DNA of 64,000 nt from Gnetum montanum (lineage: Eukaryota; Streptophyta; Gnetopsida; Gnetales; Gnetaceae), in NCBI GenBank assembly GCA_015680685.1, contig MNCI01035354.1, positions 835,751 through 899,750 of the forward strand, written 5' to 3'. A model generated the notes under the pieces. It had not been told where the DNA came from, ran no database searches, and saw only the letters and a list, made by a program, of their open reading frames with translations. A program made the translations under genes and the position numbers. Shown here piece after piece: positions 58,601-64,000 of this stretch. Each line of letters opens with the position of its first letter. Position 1 is the first letter of the stretch.

Positions 58601-60476
58601 TTCTGAAATCAACTAACTAAAAGTTTTCATATTAACATATTAAGCCTAAGCTCAGGGCTAAATGTATTCAAGCTTCAAAACAAGTTCAAGTTTTAACATC
58701 TAATTGATAATGCAACATTTTTTTTCTGAGGAAAAGGGAAACTTGGATCTATAGAGGCCAGGGCACATTCAGAAAACGATAATATCAAATCAAAGTACAT
58801 CTGTAAAAGACTGGGAAATTCAGAATAGAGAAACAGACAGTACCAGCAGTCTTAAGGAAAGCCAAAACAACAAAAGAGAGGAGAATAATTATCGTCCAGA
58901 TTTAAAACTGCCATGATTTTGTAGAGTTACACACCAAGAGGAGAGAGCTATATGTACAAAGTGGGATGCTGAAAGGCTTTTATCTGTGAAGATGGATTGA
59001 TAATGCAACATAGATATAGAATATTAAGGTCACATGAACAAAACAAATGTGCAGCATTACAATTACCATCTTCAGTTTCTTGAGAGTTACAGAGATTAAT
59101 ATTTTCTTTGTTATTTTGGATCTTTCACCTCGTTTGTGTTCATAAAATGATGCAATATTAAAATTTTCAATTAGTAATGACATTTTTTAGGGTTTAACTT
59201 ACCTTACCACTTTTTGTATTATAGGTATGTTAATGTGTATTTCAAGAATGCTTTTGTTAGATATGGTAATTTGTTCGTTGTCATTTAAGATACAATAATA
59301 TTTTACTTATTCTAATTTGAAATATGTATGATTTCTTCTGCATCATTTCTCTCCATTTCCCTTGTGCTGCCGAAGGTATATTTTTTGGCAGCTATATGTC
59401 ATCAAGCCATGTCCTTGTATTTAGGCAATTACTTAGGTCTTTTACATTAGTAAAGCCAGATTTAGAAGGCCACAACTCTGATAATATCCCATATGATTTT
59501 GCAACTATGCTAATTGATAAGCTCACTCCTTGTTATAACCTTGTTGGATTGACATATATATATATAAGTGGTAAGAGTCTTGGCATGGAAAATCCAGGTC
59601 ACACGTTCAATTCCAGTAGGCAATGCTAAGTTATAGAAAAATTATAACATAAAAGGAATTCTGAAACTGTTGTGATCTGACAAATCTAAGAAACTTTTAG
59701 TGGACGTAAGTAAAAATTCAGTTTTAGTTTCAGTTTCAATATGGTTGACGCATTATATATATGTTTCTTTTATGTTATTTTCTACTGAGTTGTATCATTT
59801 CAGAACATGAACTCAGTAATGCTTGGAGAAGTCTCTGCTGATTCTGAACCAAATCTGTATCTTGGAACTTGAGTTAAATATGAATTCTGAACTAGAATAT
59901 TTTGATATGATTAACTTTTATTGTAAAGGCTCATTTTTCTATCTTTACATATTTAGATCCATGGCAATCAGATTCTTTAAATTGTACTGCTAAGGGGCAG
60001 TCTCAACATGCTAATAAGAAACTTGAAGAAGACATCTCTAGAGAGTCTCAATTAAATCTGCAAACTGAGCAGAAAAATACAGAACGCTGCCTTACAGGTT
60101 TGTTGAGCTAAATGTAGAATTGCCATGGAATCAAGTAACAAATATTGAAAAGAAATTTCTTGGTGATAATTATTTTCCATATTTGTGTTTGAATCATTAC
60201 ATTGAAAATCTTTTTACGTGTTCATTTTGTTTTAAAAAATCTGTAGAAATTCCACAGCCTCTTGCTACGAAGATCCATTATCCCAGACGAAACCTACACT
60301 TGCGTGCTGTTATTGGCCATCTTTTCAAAGAAACATTGTCTAAAGAAACTTCCAGTGAGCAGTGTCTTTTGAATAAACATGCGTCAGAGTATGGTGTTCA
60401 ATCTTCAACCGTGCATGGTTTATTGCCTGAGCATGATACATCCGAGTTTCAGAAAGAGTTCGTCAATCATAAAAAG
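38446..60476 (+). CDS. SGF11-type C2HC zinc-finger protein, multi-exon host gene (3' end outside window)
   Basis: Ten coding exons join in phase: 38446-38524, 38712-38798, 42469-42515, 46732-46789, 51789-51902, 52872-52965, 53178-53306, 56653 to 56702/56726/56744, 59957-60097 and 60247-60476. Together they give about 345-357 residues without a stop. The N terminus (MAAMERFLLSNN ... MSAHERMATQFIQNELREAD) is followed by DMHVFDRKPLQDPLQL and a zinc motif C-x2-C-x11-H-x3-C (CNTCRKPIKASQYAGHVERC). This spacing is that of the SGF11 zinc finger, which in yeast and animals ties the histone H2B deubiquitinase module to nucleosomes. I recall angiosperm proteins of unknown function with this layout; a chromatin or SAGA-type role is inference. 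The rest is acidic/Ser-rich and probably disordered, with a basic block (PLATKIHYPRRN) in the last exon. The start could also be the ATG at 38470, which has better context (A at -3, G at +4). No stop is found, so exons downstream are expected. Confidence 0.8.
38712..38798 (+). CDS. Exon 3 of the zinc-finger gene
   Basis: 87 nt, between ttgttgacag and gtattt. It encodes MSAHERMATQFIQNELREAD followed by ETNLLDEE, an acidic helical-looking segment. The intron before it is only 187 bp. Confidence 0.85.
38955..40672 (+). mobile_element. 5'-truncated LINE copy carrying the coiled-coil/J module, poly-A tailed
   Basis: A GC-rich block inside intron 3 of the zinc-finger gene, ending in a purine-rich A tail (about 40640-40672). 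Its 3' UTR words ('gtttttgggattg', 'aatgac', 'cttttctcaaaagaaaa') match the end of the minus-strand LINE at 47.09 kb. GLQDAKAFF (about 39091-39117) and LVEQYFVQSGNVWKVHGMHF (about 39194-39253) match that LINE's downstream ORF. No RT is present, as expected for a 5'-truncated insertion. Confidence 0.75.
39694..40330 (+). pseudogene. Coiled-coil plus J-like ORF, copy 2
   Basis: One frame runs from 39694 to about 40330 with only two TAGs (40021-40023 and 40219-40221). The first part is a charged coiled coil (RALEEERALWESRWATWEEE ... QELREKEEQDHRVQEEEEVA). After the first stop comes GLYVIMDI, RRGQELHLNG in the position of the HPDK loop, and AFKTF-EAIAFMDSKRHHVV with VLDAIHYQERV, resembling J-domain helices III-IV. 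HPD is degraded to HLN. The tail FVHL-stop-GVGSLALVF parallels RHV-stop-GVFSLSLFVF in copy 1. Confidence 0.65.
40675..40998 (+). pseudogene. Copia RNase H 3' end fragment
   Basis: LSIDMLCDNMVAIILSKEHV and LHKRSKHIDINP are followed, after a stop, by GVINPRHVDTSDRLADLMIK, the standard C-terminal block of copia RNase H. It directly abuts the poly-A of the LINE copy, so the LINE probably inserted into an older copia fragment. Confidence 0.8.
41330..41435 (+). mobile_element. SINE-like copy, diverged
   Basis: 'gtaagagttttggcatggaaa' and 'ggtcaaaggttcaattctagg', then 'ggcaatgctg', match the head of the copies at 53940 and 59566. GGTTCAATTCT is a B-box-like sequence. Confidence 0.6.
41436..43620. 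other. Intron 3/4 sequence, nothing further recognised
   Basis: Apart from exon 4 (42469-42515), AT-rich intron with no supported element. Confidence 0.4.
42469..42515 (+). CDS. Exon 4 of the zinc-finger gene
   Basis: 47 nt, between tactttcag and gtaact. It encodes DMHVFDRKPLQDPLQL and ends in phase 0, directly before the zinc-finger exon. Confidence 0.85.
43640..43690. repeat. Poly-A/(GAAAA)n simple repeat
   Basis: An A run followed by repeated GAAAA units. It could be the tail of a + strand retroposon of unknown body upstream. Confidence 0.85.
43985..44275 (+). pseudogene. Charged coiled-coil fragment, possible relative of the LINE module
   Basis: Across frames the sequence reads EHWNHLEVLNNVDARFKILQ, LEEDLRRQEEEES and RWIEEEQHQAEAHAQQ, then IRRLEVEEMRRWLESHQQKY. 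The composition and heptad-like pattern resemble the coiled coils at 39.7, 47.8 and 63.8 kb. No J-domain part follows, so membership in the family is only a possibility. Confidence 0.4.
44276..45080. other. Intron 4, no gene recognised
   Basis: AT-rich; the segment 44800-45070 is GT-rich and may be LTR-derived, but no ends were found. Confidence 0.35.
45081..45407 (-). pseudogene. Unidentified minus-strand ORF, probably retroelement-derived
   Basis: 108 codons containing YDCIGRLGWLTFLKSLSGFL and EAKLLREILLELERGFKLLR. The sequence has protein-like composition, but I do not recognise the family. It lies in intron 4 next to a SINE and repeats, so a mobile-element origin is more likely than a host gene. 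Confidence 0.3.
45655..45800 (+). mobile_element. tRNA-derived SINE (best-preserved copy)
   Basis: The A-box TAGCCTAGTGGT (45659-45670) and B-box GGTTCGATTCT (45702-45712) are 43 bases apart, as in a tRNA. The body reads 'agtgggcaatgctatg', 'actatatatcttgggg' and the end 'gggttccaacacc'. No acceptor-stem pairing or intact anticodon arm was found, so this is a SINE and not a tRNA gene. Confidence 0.8.
45801..46731. other. Rest of intron 4
   Basis: A C/T-rich stretch (about 45990-46290) has no supported coding frame; the remainder is AT-rich. Confidence 0.35.
46732..46789 (+). CDS. Exon 5: first three zinc ligands
   Basis: 58 nt, between ttatgtag and gtaggt. It encodes VMCNTCRKPIKASQYAGHV, supplying Cys, Cys and His of the zinc motif. 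It is isolated by introns of 4.2 kb and 5.0 kb. Confidence 0.88.
47340..48700 (-). pseudogene. Downstream LINE ORF: globular, coiled-coil and J-like domains, copy 1
   Basis: After zf-RVT the minus strand reads MGATPTFEPKVDHFKRNQEL (about 48690), LPLLVSDPDLANANFYANQQ-like text, IVDYLGIPTMDEVILPTTQG, LQDATAFF and ELVE-stop-YFVQSANVWKLQGLHF. A coiled coil follows (47919-47641, KEELAWLTRW ... HEKVREEICQEEDEQGCPEV ... MQQRFEKAHEV). A J-like segment (47626-47363) reads PYHLIGV, AAKYHPDKTKA with HPD at 47542-47534, then FLKFQKATNFVASMQLRLIL and DRVYSKV. The order and spacing (Y--xxGV, HPDK, helix III, ...L.DR) fit a DnaJ domain, whose HPD stimulates Hsp70 ATPase. Frames shift between coil and J part. 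The function in a retrotransposon is unknown. Confidence 0.6.
48880..49060 (-). pseudogene. zf-RVT domain of the LINE
   Basis: Reads CPICQNDVETTQHLFLSCPF with the Cys-x2-Cys and His/Cys pattern of the plant LINE zf-RVT domain, preceded by FMWILRHSVLLVWWFLKQ. It normally closes ORF2. Confidence 0.8.
49300..50560 (-). pseudogene. LINE reverse transcriptase
   Basis: From 50548 down: ALGLDGWPIEFFKEF, VVLLPKIANPTLPAQYRPIG, FAKVLVKRLQPLM and QAGFVKG. Then, in the next frame, VKVDITNAYDTISS carries the first catalytic Asp and GLQQGDPMSPYLF is motif B. The FADD catalytic box expected next is absent: the text jumps from LNLAGIS (about 49800) to ATINRALDRMAEEVGFKPNR, so a small deletion near 49785 removed it. 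The C-terminal part reads IRDFIWLGGKGGSKLHLVSW. Enzymatically dead. Confidence 0.88.
51051..51788. other. End of intron 5
   Basis: AT-rich; nothing recognised before the exon 6 acceptor. Confidence 0.4.
51789..51902 (+). CDS. Exon 6: last zinc ligand and basic tail
   Basis: 114 nt from acceptor ttcttgcag. It encodes ERCKSLNSSEDSCIEFEGGA followed by GTRRQNRKPRKL. The donor is either GTATCC at 51903 (phase fits exon 7 as listed) or GTACAA at 51884. The Cys in ERC completes the zinc motif. Confidence 0.82.
52872..52965 (+). CDS. Exon 7 of the zinc-finger gene
   Basis: 94 nt. It encodes VNLRDKGVLDSLDADDSNSS followed by ELANFDDGLT, a strongly acidic segment. The acceptor is chosen for phase (AG at 52870-52871); AGs at 52882 or 52889 region are alternatives. 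The donor is GTTTGT at 52966. Confidence 0.7.
53178..53306 (+). CDS. Exon 8 of the zinc-finger gene
   Basis: 129 nt, between actgcag and gtacgt. It encodes IDDSCAENITSGDEISVIDG and ends with ISPSKRVKL, a short basic cluster that could act in nuclear import (inference). The preceding intron is 212 bp. Confidence 0.85.
53938..54090 (+). mobile_element. SINE copy, second subfamily
   Basis: 'agtggtgagagtcttggcatgg' and 'aaaatcca-gtca', a decayed B-box (ggtttgatttt) and 'agtgggcaatactg' match the copy at 59566 well beyond the tRNA-like head ('gaaattggtgtggtctg-tagatccaag'). Confidence 0.7.
54091..56640. other. Rest of intron 8: unidentified repeat DNA
   Basis: A diverged direct repeat of about 105 bp occurs at 54678-54790 and 54893-54998 ('ctttcttgaatgt-ttt', 'catac cccacgaagttg', 'ggggag'). 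Coding-like text at 55080-55640 is uncategorised. One N at 55085 follows a G run. No host exon is supported. Confidence 0.4.
56653..56726 (+). CDS. Exon 9 of the zinc-finger gene (end uncertain)
   Basis: It encodes VAAQSPLTSEDIENTCGVGT. The phase requires one leading base and one trailing base. GT sites at 56703, 56727 and 56745 all satisfy this, so the end is unresolved. Without this exon, exons 8 and 10 would not join in frame, which supports it. Confidence 0.6.
57140..59560. other. Rest of intron 9, no element recognised
   Basis: Very AT-rich; no motif supported on either strand. Confidence 0.4.
59566..59705 (+). mobile_element. SINE copy, second subfamily
   Basis: 'agtggtaagagtcttggcatgg', 'aaaatccaggtcac', the B-box-like cgttcaattcc and 'agtaggcaatgct' match the 53938 copy. 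A (TA)n run precedes it. Confidence 0.72.
59957..60097 (+). CDS. Exon 10 of the zinc-finger gene
   Basis: 141 nt, between catatttag and gtttgt. It encodes PWQSDSLNCTAKGQSQHANK, then KLEEDISRESQLNLQTEQ and NTERCLT. Polar and probably disordered. Confidence 0.78.
60247..60476 (+). CDS. Exon 11 of the zinc-finger gene
   Basis: 230 nt, between aaatctgtag and gtattt, after a 149-bp intron. It encodes IPQPLATKIHYPRRNLHLRA, then VIGHLFKETLSKETSSEQ and a polar tail ending FVNHKK. The PLATKI-Y--R block is the part of the C-terminal half I best remember as conserved in plants. It ends in phase 0, and no following exon was found in the window. Confidence 0.82.
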
Positions 60477-61608
60477 GTATTTTTTATGACTAAAGATTTA
60501 CTTTCCATATTAGATGCTCAAAATATCTTGCTCTTCACAGAGGACAAGGCTAGGATGATGATGATGATTAGATGCTTAAAATGCATCTCCCATCATTAGA
60601 ACGTAGAATTTAATTTCTGAAAGTCGCTGGTTGGAACTTTTCCAAAACATTGTTAACTCTTATGTAAGCTTTCTTTTTATGTCCATCTTTGTTGTCCTGA
60701 ATGAGATATTAGGACTGTGAGCATGGTGTATGATTTGATGTCATAGCTTGTCTCCCCGTCAGTATTCTTACTTTTTCTGTTCAGTGTCTGTATCTAACAC
60801 CTGTTCATTTCATCTTATCTGTAATGCCGGTATAAAATATTAGACTTTGTAACATTTTTTTCCCAATCCCGAACGCCCAATACTTTTTTCCCTTATTTTG
60901 ATGGCGTGTTGAGTGTGATTTTGTGCTGTGATTCTATTGTACGTAATCACTTAACTAAGACAGTATCCATGCTTGATTCCATTGATGAGTTTAGTGCATT
61001 TTCTATCCTATTTGCTTCTTCGTCTGTTTTCTGAGCATGATCTATCAAGTCAAAGTATGTGTTTTCTAGTTGTCTCTATCATATCTTACACATCCAAACG
61101 CCAGTTTTAATTTTTGTTATTTCAATGGACATGCTACCTCTAGTTGTTACTACATTTTAGTTGACATTTTCATCTGAAATAGCAAATAAGGGAGATTGAT
61201 TTTCTTCATGTCAGCTGCTGAGAATTTACTTGTTTTAATTGTTGTTACAATGATGAGCAAAACACTTGATAAATGGATTGCATGATTTATCGGCCATTTA
61301 GCACTCTATGCATGTTTCAGCTTTTGATCAACTGAGTTTGGATAGTAGATAAACTATTTTTAGCTTTGTTGTATTACTATTTTTAGTTTGAGGGTTATGC
61401 TTTTCTCATCACCCCGTTTCCCTCTAATTTGAAGTTTCTTCATGATTTTGTTCATATTGAGTACAAGGTATTCTGTACTCTTATGAACTGCTATCATCCC
61501 ATTGAGTGCTTGATCTTACACATTCACATTAGTTGGGGATTTATTTTAGTTACGTGTTATCTGATAGGCATTATCATGTTTTTCATCTTCTTTTATAATG
61601 GTTGATAC
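60477..61608. other. Intron or downstream sequence, no exon found
   Basis: No acceptor followed by convincing coding sequence was found; the next exon of the zinc-finger gene presumably lies beyond the window. Confidence 0.4.
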
Positions 61609-61850
61609 TGTTACAAAATATTACAAGTTGTGCAATATGGAATTATGTAATATTGTCAGCACAGCAATAATCACAATTAACAGAGAAAATCTGCAGAAAT
61701 GAATGAGAGAAACAAAGGAAAACATGAAAGTAGCTTTTTCAAATGTTCAGTTAAGAGATGATTACAAAGTCTCAACATGAAATTAAATAGGTAGATCCTG
61801 GTTACAATAATGAAAACAACACACAGTTAACTTCAACACATCTTCACTCT
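61609..61850 (-). mobile_element. 3' LTR of the Gag-only element
   Basis: Aligned with 63346 onward through 'agtctcaacatg--attaaataggtagatc' and '-ggttacaataat'. The outer end is approximate. Confidence 0.75.
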
Positions 61851-61870
61851 TAAAAACTACCTTTAGACAT

Positions 61871-61990
61871 CTAACAATAATTAGTAGGAATCTGAAATTC
61901 AACTTAACATTTTAAAAAAGAATAGCCTAACTAACAATAATTAGTAGGAATCTGAAATTCAACTTAACATTTTAAAAAAGAATAGCCTAA
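61871..61990. repeat. Perfect 60-bp tandem duplication
   Basis: 61871-61930 and 61931-61990 are identical base for base (both start ctaacaataattagtaggaa). No unit partly like it lies elsewhere in the window. Confidence 0.97.
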
Positions 61991-62339
61991 CTAAAGTTAA
62001 CTTCAAAATTTGTTTTTATCTCTCTGCTAATCTCCCAGTTAAAGACAATATATAAAGATTGATGAAAAACTAAGTTGGAACAACTTCATCATTCAATATG
62101 TCTTCCATAGATGAACATGCAGAAAAATCTTAGGTTCTTGCACAACCATCCAAGGACCATCTTTGCATAACACGTCCCAATGGAATATGCCTCCTCAAGC
62201 CAAACGAACATGGAATGGTATTACACTAGCATTGACAAATATTATAAAAAAATAATTTTAATATATGCCAACACAAAATTTGAACCTACATAGACCAATA
62301 TAACTCCCACTTACTACTTCTGGTTATGGTAATGAGAGA

Positions 62340-63260
62340 ATAACTATAATGAAAATTAGTACTAGGCAATTGTGTTCACGATGTTCACTTGACTTCATTG
62401 GAAACATTACCATCAAAAAAGTTGGCAATCTTTTCTCACATGTCCGACCTTTTCACAGTGCCAACATCTTGGTGTCATTTTCTTCGCTTTCTGTTCAACA
62501 TGAAAAGCCCCATTGTTCGAGGATAAACCTTGATTGGCTGAATGCCTAAGTTTTTTTAGCCAAAAGAGTATCCACAACCTCATCAAAATCTAATGCATAT
62601 AAAGTATTGCTACTTAAAATTATCACTAAATTGTCCTATGATTTAGGCAATGAACTAAGAAAATCCATGACTTCATCTTCATTAAATATTCTCATTCCAA
62701 CTGCAGGCATTTGTGAAACAATAGTGCTCAAGTCTTCTAGATAAGATGCCATGGATTTGTTCACCTCTGGTTTAAAACTATGCAATTTTTGATGTTTGTT
62801 CACCTCTGGTTTTAAACTATGCAATTTTTGATGTTAAATCATTGTAGATAAGATGTCATGGATTTGTTTACGTTTAGTTTCTATGCAATTTTTGATGCCA
62901 AAAGAGACATTTAGTCATCATCTGGTACAAGGATTCCAATTTGCTTCACAAACTATGTGCACCTATGTCATCTTGCACATTTATAAGAATGGAATCCTTC
63001 AAACAATGATGTTTCCTCTTGCACATTTATAAGAATGAAATCGTCCAAACAATGTTGAATAACTGCTAGAGCCCTTCGATCCAAATCTATTCCATTTATC
63101 AATAGGAATGGAACTTGAGGTTCTTGTATAAGCAACTCAAGTTTTTGCTCATACAAGAGATCTTGCACATTGATTTTCTAGAGCTCATAAGTTTGATCAT
63201 CAAATTTATCCATTAAAATCAGCATCTCCTCTATCGTGCACATAAAGCTCCCATCGAAAT
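62340..63260 (-). pseudogene. Copia-type Gag of the short element
   Basis: From about 63215 down: KFDDQTYELxKINVQDLLYE, QKLELLIQEPQVPFLLI, LDRRALAVIQHCLDD, then MASYLEDLSTIVSQMPAVGM, RIFNEDEVMDFLSSLPKS and a zinc knuckle CWHCEKVGHVRKDC (62422-62472). This is the UBN2-type Gag layout of Ty1/copia. Two local duplications disturb it: 39 bp at 62757-62834 (in frame, repeating a 13-residue HSFKPEVNK unit) and about 46 bp at 62971-63060. Confidence 0.82.
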
Positions 63261-63330
63261 AGAAAATTAATCCCTAGAACACTTTTACTTGGCCAACAAA
63301 TAAATAAAATTGTACAATCTATCATAACAC

Positions 63331-63343
63331 AACTCTGATACCA
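63331..63343 (-). promoter_or_regulatory. Primer-binding site of the Gag-only element
   Basis: The minus strand reads TGGTATCAGAGTT, complementary to the 3' end of initiator Met-tRNA, 2 bases inside the LTR. Confidence 0.85.
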
Positions 63344-63345
63344 AT

Positions 63346-63640
63346 TGTTACAAAATATTACAAGTTGTGGAATATGAACTTATGAAATTTTTGCAGCACA
63401 ACAATAATCATAGTTAGTAGAGAATTTGCAAAAATGAATGAGTGAGAAACAAAGGAATAACAGAAAAGTAGTTTCTTTAAATCTTCAATTTATAGAGATG
63501 ATTACAGAGATTACAATCCCATTGCTTCCGTACAGCAACCCTTCAACAAAGACCTAAACTCACTACCATCACAAGTCTCAACATGGGATTAAATAGGTAG
63601 ATCTAGGTTACAATAATAGAAAGTATGCACTTAGCAATGG
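63346..63640 (-). mobile_element. 5' LTR of the Gag-only element
   Basis: About 295 bp, the fuller LTR copy. The outer end near 63640 is inferred from where similarity to the left LTR stops. Confidence 0.75.
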
Positions 63641-63644
63641 AGGA

Positions 63645-64000
63645 TGTCCTAGGGGGTCTTGTGATTAATTCAACAACCAACATAAGGACACTTTGTTGCC
63701 CTGAACCATTCCCATTCCCGACTGTTCGATTCGTGGTGAGCTAAGGAGTGTGCCCACATTTCTTGTTCCTCACGTTCTTCCCTCTCATTGTTCCTCTTCT
63801 CCTTCAGCTTCATGCGCCTCCCCTGTTCTGCTTTCTGCTTCAGCTTTGCGTAAATGCGGTCCCTAAGTTCTTTTTCAAGCTGAAATCTCATTTCAGTCTC
63901 CTCTATTTGCCTCCTTTGTGCATCCCACTTGAAGCACACCTCAAGGTCTTCTGTAGCCTGGTTGAGTTCAGCAGGAATCCAGGCTTTGGATCCTTTTTCC
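63645..64000 (-). pseudogene. Coiled-coil plus J-domain start, copy 3 (cut by window edge)
   Basis: An open frame enters from the window edge (KAWIPAELNQATEDLEVCFK) and continues as a strongly charged coiled coil (ETEMRFQLEKELRDRIYAKL ... MKLKEKRNNEREEREEQEMW). After NSREWEWFRATKCPYVGC it ends at 63670, then reads INHKTP-stop-DILHC. The pattern CPY--xG, then D-I---C, is that of the first J-domain helix, in the same order as copy 1 (VPYHLIGV). The sequence stops at the LTR of the Gag-only element, which probably inserted into it. Confidence 0.5.

Larger units (their letters stand above)
61609..63640 (-). mobile_element. Short Gag-only LTR retrotransposon (TR-GAG type)
   Basis: LTRs start TGTTACAAAATATTACAAG at 61609 and 63346. 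The right one is the 5' LTR: next to it, 63331-63343 is the reverse complement of a Met-tRNA primer-binding site (TGGTATCAGAGTT). The internal region of about 1.4 kb encodes only copia-type Gag. No protease, integrase or RT is present, and the size (about 2 kb) fits the TR-GAG class of non-autonomous elements. The left LTR lacks about 80 bp present in the right one. Confidence 0.8.

Noticed and set aside
59324-59629. 101-codon frame considered as an extra exon between exons 9 and 10
   Set aside because: Its last third is the SINE at 59566, and no acceptor/donor pair keeps phase.
62349-62549. Plus-strand frame
   Set aside because: It is the antisense of the Gag zinc-knuckle region.

Overview
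This is plant nuclear DNA, most likely from a gymnosperm (inference). The evidence is an AT-rich background, dense and heavily decayed retrotransposons, and one host gene whose small exons are spread over more than 32 kb of repeat-filled introns. No bacterial or organellar gene is visible. One ambiguous base (N) lies at 55085.

Layout. 1-6.2 kb: LTRs with TGATGAGT/ACTCATCA ends and a decayed internal region of unknown coding type. 9.0-11.6 kb: a diverged tandem array of about 14 units. 12.1-18 kb: a dead Ty3/gypsy element of Tat-like type, with protease, an extra RNase H, RT, a second RNase H and integrase in that order. 18.6-19.35 kb: a GC-richer minisatellite island. 20-25.5 kb: LTR-like sequence and the 3' half of a chromodomain Ty3/gypsy element, split by an LTR of its own family. 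26.0-26.35 kb: two head-to-head tRNA-derived SINEs.

Host gene, + strand. A CpG-richer leader exon near 27.5-27.7 kb is followed by ten coding exons (38.4-60.5 kb) whose splice phases all agree. The protein carries a C-x2-C-x11-H-x3-C zinc motif of the SGF11 type, built across two exons 5 kb apart. The gene probably continues past the window. Its introns hold a complete Ty1/copia element with target-site duplication (28.5-33.85 kb), older copia, RTE and SINE fragments, and two 5'-truncated LINEs.

The most unusual material is in those LINEs. The minus-strand copy (about 51.05-47.09 kb, with a poly-A tail) encodes a reverse transcriptase and zf-RVT domain, then about 1.8 kb of further coding-like sequence: a globular segment, a charged coiled coil and a DnaJ-like segment with an HPD motif. 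A second copy (38.95-40.67 kb, +) carries only that 3' module plus its own poly-A. A third piece (63.65-64.0 kb, -) repeats the coiled-coil-then-J order. This suggests a LINE lineage with a coiled-coil/J-domain third ORF. I do not recognise it as described; I could not search.

At 61.6-63.64 kb a short LTR element encodes only Gag (TR-GAG type). Every mobile element seen here carries stops or frameshifts, so none looks autonomous.
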